The notes: a model not told the origin generated them from the letters alone. A stretch of DNA of 64,000 bases from Chryseobacterium sp. Leaf405 (GCF_001425355.1 NZ_LMQN01000012.1:680843-744842), one strand, 5' to 3'; positions 1-8,404 are shown, counted from the stretch's first letter. Numbers and translations are program-made.

Positions 1-13
1 CCGAAATCATTTT

Positions 14-250
14 TTAATTCTGATTCGCTAATTTATCCGCAAATTCTTTTGAAAATTCTTTTCTGTCTTCTTCCATTTTTTCTTTTTCTGAAGGAAGAAT
101 ATAATTGAAAAGAATTTTATTTTCGTTATCTAGAAAGATGATTTCTTTTTCGTTTCCATCAATCATCTGGTCAAAAATTTCCCACATGGAGGTATCTTTT
201 AATTTTAATAATTCGAAAAATTGTTCTGCTTTTATCTCTATTTTTTGCAT
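14..250 (-). CDS. Small hypothetical protein (78 aa)
   Basis: A short, highly charged protein with no recognised family. The N-terminal half reads as alternating strand and helix (QKIEIKAEQFFELLKLKD), and the C-terminus is a Lys/Glu-rich helix. There is no signal peptide or membrane segment, so it is probably cytoplasmic. The ATG is preceded by an A/T-rich leader without a Shine-Dalgarno box, as elsewhere in this window. It is the first gene of the window, and what lies downstream on the minus strand is cut off. It could be an antitoxin-like or chaperone-like small protein, but nothing in the sequence shows this. It is probably real because the start and stop are clean and no larger ORF competes. 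Confidence 0.5.
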   Translation of the reverse strand: MQKIEIKAEQFFELLKLKDTSMWEIFDQMIDGNEKEIIFLDNENKILFNYILPSEKEKMEEDRKEFSKEFADKLANQN

Positions 251-318
251 TGTTTATTATTGATTTTTAATTGCTAATTTTTTTACCACCCCGTCAAAAA
301 TTCGTTGAATTTTCGCCA

Positions 319-335
319 CCCCTCCAAAGGAGGGG
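319..335. repeat. CCCCTCC/GGAGGGG intergenic hairpin
   Basis: A perfect 7-bp inverted repeat (CCCCTCC, loop AAA, GGAGGGG) lies between the 78-aa gene and the end of the DUF5686 gene. A sister hairpin with the same flanks (CCACCCCT before, GGGGAATTTT after) lies at 24471-24487, so this looks like a small dispersed element rather than a site specific to this gene. It may also act as a weak terminator for the gene ending at 357. Confidence 0.5.
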
Positions 336-356
336 AATTTTGAGAATGAATTTATA

Positions 357-2561
357 TTAAAATTCCAACAATTTTAATTTAAACTGAATGGCAAAGTTCT
401 GCATAAAATTCGGGGTTGTATAATATCCGACTCTGTAAAATAATCCTAAATTAAAGTAACTTGAAAGGAAATTATTCCATTCCAGACCAATTTCCTGATA
501 GAGATGATTCAGCGGACGGAATCTAAACTGATGATATTCGGGATGCTGCATATCTCCAATGGTTCCTCTCAAAACAAAATCAAAACTTGAAATATTCTGT
601 CCAACGCTTTTGAAATAGAAAGGAACTTTATGTGTGAAATAATATGCAATAAATCGGTCGCTGTAATATTTTCCGCCTTCCAGTGTGGCAAATCCAAGGA
701 ATGAAGTAAGGTTGAAATTAAAATCTCTCTTTGGAGAAGCCAATCCATTCATCGTAAAGTTTTTCCAGATCGGGGCATCTCCTAAAACCATACCGCCATA
801 CAACCTGAAACCTGTCGTTCCGAATCTTGTTTTGAAATTATGTACGAAAAGCGCATCAAATCGGGTATAATTAAAATCTCCACCTAATGTTTTGTAGCTT
901 TGTTCATAATTAAAATAGAGTTCGGGATATTTCTGATCGATCAGTGATTTTCCCTGCGGCGTCATAATATTGGTAGAATTCGGAGAATATTTTAGTGTGA
1001 ATAATGTGTTGAAATTATCAAATCCTGCCCCTCTGTTTCTAAATGAATAATCAAACATGGCTTCTTCCACATTTCTTCTTGCGGCAAAAACTAAAGTCAA
1101 ACCATTTGTCACATCATTCAGATAAGAAGCTGAGACACTTTTATAATGATAATATCTGTCGTTATTTAAGTTGTTTCCGTAGTTTGCCATTCTCATTTTA
1201 AAATTCCAGAGTCTTCGGTAAAACTCTCCGGAAGCCGTCACATCATCAATATAATCAAGTCTGAAAAATGAATTTTTGTCAAGTGTTGTTTTAATATCCA
1301 GGCCGATTCCGTATTTCAGTTTATCATCTTTGAAACCGTAAGCAAAATAATAATCCGGTGAAAAATAAGGATTGAAAGTTTCATTAAGCTTAGCTTTTAG
1401 ACCCAATCTAAAACCTTCATAGGAGTTGAAATTTATAATTTCATCAACTGCAAAATCCAAAACTCCGACCCTGATTTGTCCGTTCAGTAAACCCGTTAAA
1501 ACCCGTGCTTTAGTATCAATATTGTAAATTTTCCCCAAGCTATCGATGGTCGTGTAGGTATTTTTTTCACGGGCGGTCAACGGATCAGTTCTGTATTGAT
1601 CCAACGTATTTCCTCCTATATTTTTGACCGAAAAAGTATATCCTTTGAAATCCTTCTGATCATTTTCAATGGGTGATTTGTAATCAAAATATTTTGAGGT
1701 TAGGAAAGCGTATGTGCCGAAACTTTGTTTATTTTTTTTGTCATGTTTTTCCTCGGGATGCTCCTTATCATCTTCCTCCATCGCCATATTGCTCATCTTC
1801 AGCTTTACTGTTTCGTAAGATAAAAACCATTTATTATTAAAGTAAATCCAGGTACTTGTAATAATTCCGTCGTTTTTATTTTTGCTGAAATTTTCAATTT
1901 TTTTAATTCCGTAGGTTTCGGTATCAACATAGATCGCACCGTTGTATTTCCTCTTTTTGTCAGGCTTTTTATAATTCACTTCTCTGAAACGAATGACGAA
2001 ATTTTTTCTTCCATCCATTTCAATGGTATCAGTTAAAAAAAATCGGTAAAGACCTCTGTTTTCCTGTTTCAGCTGAGCTGGAAGCTTATCTCTGTTGCTT
2101 TGCTGAAGGGCAATCAATTCGTAGATCGGCTGTTTCAGTCCGGAAATTCTGTTATCGAGAATGTTGATTTTTTCGCCGTATTTTTTCGAATATAAAAATT
2201 CCTGAGCTCTTTCCCAGAGAAACAATTTACTCTTTGAGAAAATTTTTCGTGCAGAAATATTATTTAATGAATCTTTTTCTCTCTTTTTCTTAAACATTCC
2301 GGTTTCCTCGAAAAACTGATTGAATTGTGAAATACTGTCTTCATCAATATCCAAAGAAATTTTTTCGTAAGATTTGTAAGAATAAGAATCCAGTGTTTTA
2401 GGAGAGTTTTCTCTGAATAACTTATTGACTTTTTTAAGGATTTCCAATGCTCTCACATCGCTTTTGTCTTCTATCACAACGCCTTCAATAGAGGTAACTT
2501 TCGATTGTGAATAACCAAAAACATACATCCAGAAGCATATAAAGACTAAAAACCTTTTCAT
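357..2561 (-). CDS. DUF5686 family outer-membrane protein (734 aa)
   Basis: Predicted outer-membrane protein of the DUF5686 family common in Bacteroidetes; its biochemical role is unknown. Residues 1-19 form a signal peptide (FLVFICFWMYVFGYSQS). The family core starts with EDKSDVRALEILKKVN and ENSPKTLDSYSYKSYEKIS. The C-terminal half, from about residue 370, alternates short aromatic-rich strands (YFAYGFKDDKLKYGIGLDI, LGLFYRVGYYTTP) as in a beta-barrel. It is a tandem paralogue of the next gene, sharing motifs such as GGDFNYTRFDALFVHNF and NIMTPQGK. It lacks the N-terminal carboxypeptidase-regulatory-like domain present in that paralogue. The two genes are 124 bp apart with a terminator between them, so they are probably transcribed separately. 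Confidence 0.85.
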   Translation of the reverse strand: MKRFLVFICFWMYVFGYSQSKVTSIEGVVIEDKSDVRALEILKKVNKLFRENSPKTLDSYSYKSYEKISLDIDEDSISQFNQFFEETGMFKKKREKDSLNNISARKIFSKSKLFLWERAQEFLYSKKYGEKINILDNRISGLKQPIYELIALQQSNRDKLPAQLKQENRGLYRFFLTDTIEMDGRKNFVIRFREVNYKKPDKKRKYNGAIYVDTETYGIKKIENFSKNKNDGIITSTWIYFNNKWFLSYETVKLKMSNMAMEEDDKEHPEEKHDKKNKQSFGTYAFLTSKYFDYKSPIENDQKDFKGYTFSVKNIGGNTLDQYRTDPLTAREKNTYTTIDSLGKIYNIDTKARVLTGLLNGQIRVGVLDFAVDEIINFNSYEGFRLGLKAKLNETFNPYFSPDYYFAYGFKDDKLKYGIGLDIKTTLDKNSFFRLDYIDDVTASGEFYRRLWNFKMRMANYGNNLNNDRYYHYKSVSASYLNDVTNGLTLVFAARRNVEEAMFDYSFRNRGAGFDNFNTLFTLKYSPNSTNIMTPQGKSLIDQKYPELYFNYEQSYKTLGGDFNYTRFDALFVHNFKTRFGTTGFRLYGGMVLGDAPIWKNFTMNGLASPKRDFNFNLTSFLGFATLEGGKYYSDRFIAYYFTHKVPFYFKSVGQNISSFDFVLRGTIGDMQHPEYHQFRFRPLNHLYQEIGLEWNNFLSSYFNLGLFYRVGYYTTPNFMQNFAIQFKLKLLEF

Positions 2562-2651
2562 AGAAACCTTTCCAAAATTAATGATATTTATTGTGGTAGA
2601 AAAGTTTTGTTAATTGATATTCATGTTTAATTGAGGTGATCATAATATAAA

Positions 2652-2680
2652 AAGAAAAACTCCCAAAATTCGGGAGTTCT
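2652..2680 (-). terminator. Rho-independent terminator of the 828-aa DUF5686 gene
   Basis: ACTCCC (2659-2664) pairs with GGGAGT (2672-2677). On the minus strand the stem is followed by a T-rich tract. It lies just beyond the stop at 2686. Confidence 0.75.
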
Positions 2681-2685
2681 GTATT

Positions 2686-5172
2686 TTAATTTAAAAGATT
2701 AAATTTGATCTTGATTCCAAAATTATCCTTGAATTCTGAAGTCTGATAATATCCTAATCGGTAAGAAAAACCGACGCTGAAACTTCTTCCTAAGAATCTG
2801 TTCCACATCAGACCTGCTTCCTGATAATAATGATCCAGCACCTGGAACTGAAACTGATGGTTTTCTCTGTTTTTCAAATTTCCAATTGCTGCCTGATATT
2901 CAAGTTCGATATTGGAATATCTTTCACCAAAAGTTTTAAACCTGAATGGAAGATATTGGGAAACCTTAAAAGCAACGAATTTATCAGCAAAAAAAGTTCC
3001 GGAAGGCATTGTCGCAAATCCTAAGTTGGAAGGCGTGCTGATGTTTGAATACCAATGATCGACATTCGCATCATTTTGTCCGGCAATTTCAAAATTCTTC
3101 CAGATCGGAGCATTTCCTGAAGAAATTCCACCGAAAAGTTTCAGATTAGTATACCCTAATTTAGATCTGAATTGGTGAATAATCAAGGCATCAACTCTGT
3201 GATAATCTAAATCTCCGCCCAACGTTTCAAATCCTTTTTCATAATTCAGATACATCTGCGGATACCCTTTTTCGTATGTGTATTTTCCGCTTGGTGTCAT
3301 GATATTTTTATCATTCGGAGAAAATTTCAACGATAGGGTAGCACTTGTATTGTCGAAGCTATTTCCTAAATTTTTATACTGATAATCGAAAAGAGCCTGC
3401 TGTTTTTCTTTATTCACGGCGATTTTCATGCTTAGCGAATTGGAAATATCATACAAGTAGGAAGCTCCCCATTTTTGATTTTTATAGAAAGTCGCATTGT
3501 GAAGATCCAGATTAATATCCGAAACTTTCATCATCACATCCCACATGGCATTATTAAATCTTCCCGCTGCAAACACATCATCTACGTAATCAATTCTGAA
3601 AACAGAAGTTCTTTTGTCAGATAATTTTACATCCAATCCTAAACCATATTTCCAGGTGTGATCTTTAAATCCGTATCCAAAATATCCGTCAGGAGAAAAT
3701 GTTTTGCTGAATTTCTCATTCAATTTCACACCGGCTCCCAAACGTACCCCTTGGTATTTATCGTAACTGAAAAGCTTGGTAATATCAAAATCAAATATCT
3801 TATACCGAATATTTCCTTTCATTAATTGAGTTAAAGTATTCAGCTTTTTCTCAAAATCATACTTTTGTACAAAGCTGTCGATCTTGGTGTATGTGGCACT
3901 TTCTCTTGTCGTAAGGCTGTCGGTTCTGTATTTATCCAAAAGGCTTCCGTCGGTGTTTTTCACTTCTAAAGAATAGCCTTTAAAATCTGATGCTTTTTGA
4001 GGTTCATTCAGCTGAAAATCAAAGAAACGGTTTTTTACATACAGATAATTTCCAAACGTTTTTCTGTTGTATTTCTGCTTGTCGCTGAGCTTTGTATTGC
4101 CTTTTTTTAGACTGTCATTTTTGATGCTGTCTTTTATTGAGGTATTAAAAGTCTGGTCGCCCATCTTCAGTTTAATGTCTTCATAATCCAGAAACCATTT
4201 TCCGTTAATCGGTTTCCAGACAGAAACAATGTCGCCTTCGTTTCTTTTTTTATTGGCACTTTCAAACTTTTTCAGCGCATACGTTTCAGAATCAACAAAT
4301 ATTTTCCCGTTGAATTTTCTCGGATTTTGCTTTTTCTTATCTGTAATTTCTTTGAATTTGATGACATACGTTTTTCTGCCGTCAAGCTGTAATGTATCAG
4401 AAAGATAAAAATTAAAAAGTTTTCTGTTTTCCGGTCTCAGCTGTCTCGGCGTTCGGTCAAGATTGGAAATATTAATCGCCAATGCTTCGTAAATCGGATT
4501 TTTAAAACCCGACATTCTGTTGTCGATGACGTCTGTTTTTTCACCAAAACTTTTTGAAAATTTATATTCTGTCGCTTTTTCCCAAAGGAACATCTGGCTT
4601 TCTTCCGTGGCACTTAGGAAATCTTCGGCAGTCAGCGAGTCTTTCTTATCCTTTTCTTTCTGTTTAAAACCTTTCTGATCTACTTTTGAAAGTGAATCTT
4701 TTCTCGTAGCCAGGAAACTTTTGAACGTATCAACAGAATCTTTATCTACGTCAATAGAAAATTTAGTGTACGATTTAAAATTATAAGAATCTAATGATTT
4801 CGGAGAGTTTTCTTTCGCTCTTTTGTTGACTTCATCCAGAATTCTCAGCGCTCTCGGATCACTTTTATCCTGAATAACGATTTTTTCGATATTATCCATC
4901 TTTTCAGACAGCGGTTTCATCGATATCTCCATCGATTTTTTTACATCAGCCAACGCATCTTCAAAATTGCTGGCAAGAATTTCTACTTTTCTGCATTTTG
5001 TTTTGAAAGATAAAACCCCTTCATGATTGGTTTTTCCCAACAGATTGTCGTCACAGTAAACGGCAGCGTTCTGAATCGGCTGTTTATTGGTTTTGTTGAA
5101 TACCTTCAACTGGCTCTGACCAAAAAAGAATGCCGAAAAAAATAAAAATAGCGGAAATAAAAGTTTTGTCAT
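2686..5172 (-). CDS. DUF5686 protein with N-terminal carboxypeptidase-regulatory-like domain (828 aa)
   Basis: Larger paralogue of the gene at 357-2561. Residues 1-18 are a signal peptide (LLFPLFLFFSAFFFGQS). Residues about 20-95 look like a CarboxypepD_reg/CNA-B-type beta-sandwich (LKVFNKTNKQPIQNAAVYC, NHEGVLSF), a module often found at the N-terminus of Bacteroidetes outer-membrane proteins. Then comes the DUF5686 core (QDKSDPRALRILDEVNKRAK, ENSPKSLDSYNFKSYTKF), and from about residue 460 a beta-barrel-like region ending in the strand FGIKIKFNLLN. An outer-membrane location is inferred. The substrate or partner is unknown. A clear terminator follows at 2652-2680. Confidence 0.87.
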   Translation of the reverse strand: MTKLLFPLFLFFSAFFFGQSQLKVFNKTNKQPIQNAAVYCDDNLLGKTNHEGVLSFKTKCRKVEILASNFEDALADVKKSMEISMKPLSEKMDNIEKIVIQDKSDPRALRILDEVNKRAKENSPKSLDSYNFKSYTKFSIDVDKDSVDTFKSFLATRKDSLSKVDQKGFKQKEKDKKDSLTAEDFLSATEESQMFLWEKATEYKFSKSFGEKTDVIDNRMSGFKNPIYEALAINISNLDRTPRQLRPENRKLFNFYLSDTLQLDGRKTYVIKFKEITDKKKQNPRKFNGKIFVDSETYALKKFESANKKRNEGDIVSVWKPINGKWFLDYEDIKLKMGDQTFNTSIKDSIKNDSLKKGNTKLSDKQKYNRKTFGNYLYVKNRFFDFQLNEPQKASDFKGYSLEVKNTDGSLLDKYRTDSLTTRESATYTKIDSFVQKYDFEKKLNTLTQLMKGNIRYKIFDFDITKLFSYDKYQGVRLGAGVKLNEKFSKTFSPDGYFGYGFKDHTWKYGLGLDVKLSDKRTSVFRIDYVDDVFAAGRFNNAMWDVMMKVSDINLDLHNATFYKNQKWGASYLYDISNSLSMKIAVNKEKQQALFDYQYKNLGNSFDNTSATLSLKFSPNDKNIMTPSGKYTYEKGYPQMYLNYEKGFETLGGDLDYHRVDALIIHQFRSKLGYTNLKLFGGISSGNAPIWKNFEIAGQNDANVDHWYSNISTPSNLGFATMPSGTFFADKFVAFKVSQYLPFRFKTFGERYSNIELEYQAAIGNLKNRENHQFQFQVLDHYYQEAGLMWNRFLGRSFSVGFSYRLGYYQTSEFKDNFGIKIKFNLLN

Positions 5173-5476
5173 TAGTTTCTTTATAGGTATGACAAAACTA
5201 TTGATAAGAAGGTTACAAAACGATACGAAAAAATATAATCTTTTGTTAAAAATAAAAACTATCTGTATCCCAATGTATGACCTTCGTCAGTTCGAGTAAA
5301 AATTATTTGATGAATAATTTTGTATCGAGAACATGAGAACTTTGGCTTTTTTCATTTAAGTTTGAAATGTAATTACATTTTTTATAGATAATTATTAATT
5401 TTAGCAAATTATAGCTTGAATTGACTAAGTGCGTAAAGGCGGATCCATATGATATTGAGAATAAAGCATTAAATTA
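5173..5476. other. Gene-free AT-rich junction at the left edge of the accessory island
   Basis: This 304-bp stretch separates the DUF5686 gene from the unknown plus-strand gene at 5477. It holds a half copy of the palindromic repeat described at 8132-9022 (see 5285-5332). The rest is AT-rich with no recognised gene. It marks the change from minus-strand core genes to the island. Confidence 0.5.
5285..5332 (+). repeat. Half copy (E) of the palindromic repeat family
   Basis: CGTCAGTTCGAGT at 5285-5297 and TGTATCGAGAAC at 5321-5332 match the left outer and left inner arms of the four full copies at 8132-9022. The right arms are missing. The segment between the two arms is AT-rich and does not match the full copies. 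It is a degraded or solo half element. Confidence 0.75.
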
Positions 5477-6817
5477 ATGGGTAAACATTCTACAGAAATA
5501 AGTTTGAAATTATTTGACTTTCTCATTGATTTGGGTAAAGGATTAAGATATTATACTGATACAGAATATCCTATGAAAGAAAATTCATTTGGAAGTCAAG
5601 CTATTGATATTGCATGGTTTAATAATCAAGAAAATAAATTTCCCCTTTTTATATTTGAAATCGAAAGTTCAAGCAATAATTCAATTGCTAACAATCCAAC
5701 AAAAATTTTTGGGAAAGACAGTAAAGTATTTGAAAAACCGTTATTCTTTTTTCATATAATAATTGATGGAGCGGAAAATTCAGAAAAATACAACGATCTA
5801 ATTGGACTTTTTGGGAAACATAATTATGATATATTTAGAATAAACAATGCAGACATTGAAAATCTATTAGTAAAAATCATTTCTCAACACAGAAGAATTC
5901 ATAATGAAGCTAACTTAGCTCATATTTTGAGATTAATAAACAATTTTGAGGAAATCAAATCAGAAATTAAATTCGAATTATTTCTAAAGAATATTGAAAA
6001 ATTAATCCATGAAAATCAACTATATGAACTGGGTCAAATATATGCAGATGTAGCTTCAAGTGATAAGTCATTTCAAGAACAGTATTTGAAATTTATTTAT
6101 AGATTTTTTTCAGATGAACGCTCATTCTATCTAAGTTATGAAAATTACTCCGCAAGCATAGTATCTGAGTTCATCAATTTAGGTTTATTATACTCACGAT
6201 ATGGAAATGAAATTAATGACTTCGATTTTACTAAATTGCTAATTGAAGCTCAGAAAACTGAAACATTTAATAAGATTGAATATTTGCCAGGACTAAATTA
6301 TGAATATGATATTTTTATTCAAGACCACGTAGCATTTTATATTGCACTTACATTTTTTCTTTTTGAAGGCAATGTAAGTGCTCAAAAATATATTATTGAT
6401 ATTGCCATTATGATTATTAGAAAACTAAATATAACTGAGGGATTTATTTTTGAACATAATTTGTCTTGGGGGCTATTAATGGCGGCAAGTAATCATGAAT
6501 TTTCAGAAATCTATGAAGAACTTAAGAACTTGATGAATAATAGAAAAGGAATTCTAAATACAATTCTTTTTTGTCCGACTTTCATCAATGAACATCAAAA
6601 AATTCCAGATTCCAAATTAATCTTGGTTCCAGACCGTAATATATATGTAGAAACCTTCAAAGAGAAATTCAATCATATAAATATTGACAATAGTATTAAT
6701 GAAATTGCTATAATGAGCTTGTCCGAAGACTGGAAAGATGAAATGGAATATTATTTTAATCTGGGAATTGACTTGGCAAATTTGGCTATAAAATCTTTAA
6801 TGAAAAAAGAATGGTAA
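5477..6817 (+). CDS. Unknown AT-rich protein with possible PD-(D/E)xK-like N-terminus (446 aa)
   Basis: Not recognised as a named family. The first ~110 residues hold a core that could be a restriction-endonuclease-like fold: E30, then D44 in QAIDIAWF, a turn, then the hydrophobic strand FPLFIFEIESS carrying E61-x-E63. This is the D...ExE layout seen in BamHI-type variants of the PD-(D/E)xK fold. The match is by eye only. The remainder is alpha-helical, repeat-like and rich in Asn/Ile/Lys, with no signal peptide. Codons are markedly more A/T-rich than in neighbouring genes (AAT, ATA, TTA abundant), which suggests recent transfer. It stands alone, flanked on the left by a half palindromic repeat and on the right by the heptad-repeat locus. 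A defence or DNA-binding role is possible but unproven. Confidence 0.6.
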   Translation: MGKHSTEISLKLFDFLIDLGKGLRYYTDTEYPMKENSFGSQAIDIAWFNNQENKFPLFIFEIESSSNNSIANNPTKIFGKDSKVFEKPLFFFHIIIDGAENSEKYNDLIGLFGKHNYDIFRINNADIENLLVKIISQHRRIHNEANLAHILRLINNFEEIKSEIKFELFLKNIEKLIHENQLYELGQIYADVASSDKSFQEQYLKFIYRFFSDERSFYLSYENYSASIVSEFINLGLLYSRYGNEINDFDFTKLLIEAQKTETFNKIEYLPGLNYEYDIFIQDHVAFYIALTFFLFEGNVSAQKYIIDIAIMIIRKLNITEGFIFEHNLSWGLLMAASNHEFSEIYEELKNLMNNRKGILNTILFCPTFINEHQKIPDSKLILVPDRNIYVETFKEKFNHINIDNSINEIAIMSLSEDWKDEMEYYFNLGIDLANLAIKSLMKKEW

Positions 6818-6873
6818 GAAAAAACTTTCTGTTATAATCTAGCTTGCTTTAAAAAAAGCCCATCAATATAAGA

Positions 6874-6897
6874 AACCTCGCCCTCCGCAAGGTTTTC
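6874..6897 (+). terminator. Possible weak terminator after the unknown AT-rich gene
   Basis: AACCT (6874-6878) and AGGTT (6890-6894) can pair around a GC-rich loop and are followed by TT and a short pyrimidine run. The stem is short. Confidence 0.3.
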
Positions 6898-6947
6898 CCA
6901 TTTCAAAAAAAACAAACTCCCAATCCCATACTATTAAAAAATATTTT

Positions 6948-6955
6948 TATATTTG
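6948..6955 (+). promoter_or_regulatory. Candidate -7 element (TATATTTG) of the heptad-repeat locus
   Basis: TATATTTG is an exact match to the Bacteroidetes TAnnTTTG -7 consensus. It lies 23 nt upstream of the ATG at 6979, followed by an A-rich leader typical of flavobacterial starts. I see no good TTG at -33. Confidence 0.4.
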
Positions 6956-6978
6956 TTTTAAGAACAACAAAAAACAAA

Positions 6979-7089
6979 ATGATGATATTAAAAAATAATC
7001 CCGCAGTTCATGCGCAGGCTTCCGGCACTACCGGTTCCCACAAAAAACTCAACTTTAATGAACAGCTTACTGAACTCGAAAACCGTTAA
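6979..7089 (+). CDS. Small ORF (36 aa) leading into the heptad-repeat reading frame
   Basis: The ORF begins MMILKNNPAVHAQASG and ends QLTELENR. It has a good A-rich leader and a consensus -7 element upstream, so it is probably translated. Its stop TAA (7087-7089) lies exactly where ten in-frame 21-nt repeats begin in the -1 frame (see 7089-7298). A -1 shift at the A run 7077-7083 (CGAAAAC) would fuse it to that frame and give one protein of roughly 130 residues. This could be a mutational frameshift or a recoding event; sequence alone cannot tell. No family is recognised. Confidence 0.4.
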   Translation: MMILKNNPAVHAQASGTTGSHKKLNFNEQLTELENR

Positions 7090-7298
7090 AGTATTACATT
7101 AAATCATTCAAGAAGTTTGAAGACTGCTTCAACCGTTTCGAAATGGCATTTAAGCATTCAGTAGAGAACAGCAACTACTTTGTTAGGGTGTTCAAGTGTT
7201 TTGTAAGGGCAATCAACCGTTCCGTTGAGCATGTCAAGCATTCCGAAGAGAAAATCAAACTTTCCGAAGAAGCGATCAACCACTCCGAAGAGGCAATC
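7089..7298 (+). repeat. Ten tandem degenerate 21-nt units encoding heptapeptide repeats
   Basis: Units start at 7089, 7110, 7131, 7152, 7173, 7194, 7215, 7236, 7257 and 7278. Each begins AAG, AAC or AAA and nearly all end in TC. The frame stays open through all ten. The last units are the most alike and read K-HSEEKI, K-LSEEAI, N-HSEEAI. Earlier ones drift (N-YFVRVF, K-CFVRAI, N-RSVEHV). The period of seven residues with a hydrophobic last position suits an amphipathic or coiled-coil helix. Confidence 0.75.
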
Positions 7299-7376
7299 AA
7301 GTACAATTTGTTATTTTACAATACTTTACAGCCTTTTTATGAAAATCAATTTATTCAACAATCAATAGATAATTAG
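7143..7376 (+). CDS. Heptad-repeat protein or 3' part of a frameshifted gene (77 aa from the first ATG)
   Basis: The open frame runs from 7074 to 7376, but its first ATG is at 7143, inside the third 21-nt repeat. The protein has seven and a half heptads of the form K/N-x-S-E-E-x-I, then a tail with aromatic residues (YNLLFYNTLQPFYENQF). Because the repeats begin upstream of the ATG, the natural product may start elsewhere, most simply through fusion with the small ORF at 6979. It is followed after 40 bp by the 230-aa unknown gene, so all three are probably co-transcribed. No family is recognised; a self-associating coiled coil is an inference from the repeat period. Confidence 0.4.
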   Translation: MAFKHSVENSNYFVRVFKCFVRAINRSVEHVKHSEEKIKLSEEAINHSEEAIKYNLLFYNTLQPFYENQFIQQSIDN

Positions 7377-7416
7377 ATTTCAAAACAATTTTTAAACACA
7401 AAAAATTAATACCATT

Positions 7417-8109
7417 ATGAAAAAAAATCAGGTAATACGTGACTTCAATCTGGCAGATGCTGTACTGAAACAAAAAGCAGATGAATTGATCGCTCTAATC
7501 GACAGAGACATCGCCGAATTTACAGATCGTGGCTACAACACCGCAAAAAAGGCTGAACTGACAACCGCACGAAACACGGTAGATAATTTCCCAAACGATG
7601 AACAGCTGGAAGCCATCAAAATGAATCTCACCGAACAAAAAGATGCCGCCAGAAACGCACTGGAAAAAACGATGCGTAGTATTTTCAACAGAGCAGAAAA
7701 TGTTTTCGGACAGGGCAGTGCCAAATACAAGGAGTTCGGCGATACCATGATTAGTCAGCAAAGCGATGCAGAGATTGTGCGTGTCGCCAAGATCATGAGT
7801 CTTACGGCAGAAAAATACCTTACCGAACTTTCGGACGAAGGTCTTACTTCAGAGAAAATCGCAACGCTTATCGCCCAACGCAATACACTGGATGTGACTA
7901 TAGATGCACAGGCTCAAGGTATTTCTGATCGGGATGTCGCCGCAGAAAGCAGGGTAGAGGCACTCAACAGACTGTATGAGTTACTTATAAAATACTCAGG
8001 CATCGGTAAAGATATTTTCTATGAAACCAGCGAGGCCAAATACAATGATTACATTATTTATGATACCCCGAGCGGGCTTCCGGAAACTCCGCCTGTGAAT
8101 CCGGTGTGA
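7417..8109 (+). CDS. Unknown all-helical protein (230 aa)
   Basis: A soluble, strongly helical, Ala/Glu/Asp/Lys-rich protein with no signal peptide or membrane segment. Segments such as QKADELIALIDRDIAEF, YNTAKKAELTTARNTVDNF and EQKDAARNALEKTMRSIF read as long amphipathic helices. The C-terminus is a short Pro-rich tail (YDTPSGLPETPPVNPV). I do not recognise the family, though the style resembles lineage-specific hypothetical proteins of Flavobacteriia. GC-ending codons (GCC, GAC, CTG, ATC) are frequent, in contrast to the very AT-rich gene at 5477, which suggests a different origin. It sits 40 bp after the heptad-repeat ORF and 22 bp before the first palindromic repeat. It could be the partner of the heptad protein, but nothing direct shows it. 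Confidence 0.7.
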   Translation: MKKNQVIRDFNLADAVLKQKADELIALIDRDIAEFTDRGYNTAKKAELTTARNTVDNFPNDEQLEAIKMNLTEQKDAARNALEKTMRSIFNRAENVFGQGSAKYKEFGDTMISQQSDAEIVRVAKIMSLTAEKYLTELSDEGLTSEKIATLIAQRNTLDVTIDAQAQGISDRDVAAESRVEALNRLYELLIKYSGIGKDIFYETSEAKYNDYIIYDTPSGLPETPPVNPV

Positions 8110-8131
8110 ATAAACCAGTGGTCAGTTATCT

Positions 8132-8257
8132 CGTCAGTTCGAGTGTTTTTCGTAGCGAAGTGTAGAAAAATGTATCGAGAACCGATGAACTACAGACTTC
8201 GATCATTTAATCATAAACTTCTCGATACGATTTTTTCAAAATCTACTCGAAGTGACG
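8132..8257 (+). repeat. Palindromic repeat copy A (126 bp)
   Basis: Outer arms GTCAGTTCGAGT (8133-8144) and ACTCGAAGTGAC (8245-8256) are inverted with one G:G mismatch. Inner arms GTATCGAGAA (8172-8181) and TTCTCGATAC (8219-8228) are perfectly inverted. A smaller hairpin TTTTTC...GAAAAA lies between the left arms. It forms dimer A-B with copy B after a 20-nt spacer. Confidence 0.9.
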
Positions 8258-8277
8258 ACCTGCTTAACTATTAGTTT

Positions 8278-8404
8278 CGTCAGTTCGAGTGTTTTTCGAA
8301 GCAAAGCGAAGAAAAATGTATCGAGAACCGGTGAATGACAAACTCCGGACGTTGGATCACTAACTTCTCGATACGATTCTTTCAAAAATCTACTCGAAGT
8401 GACG
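8278..8404 (+). repeat. Palindromic repeat copy B (127 bp)
   Basis: Same orientation and arm order as copy A: left outer arm from 8278, right outer arm ACTCGAAGTGACG at 8392-8404. The centre differs slightly from the other copies. It ends 34 nt before the GIY-YIG start. Confidence 0.9.
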
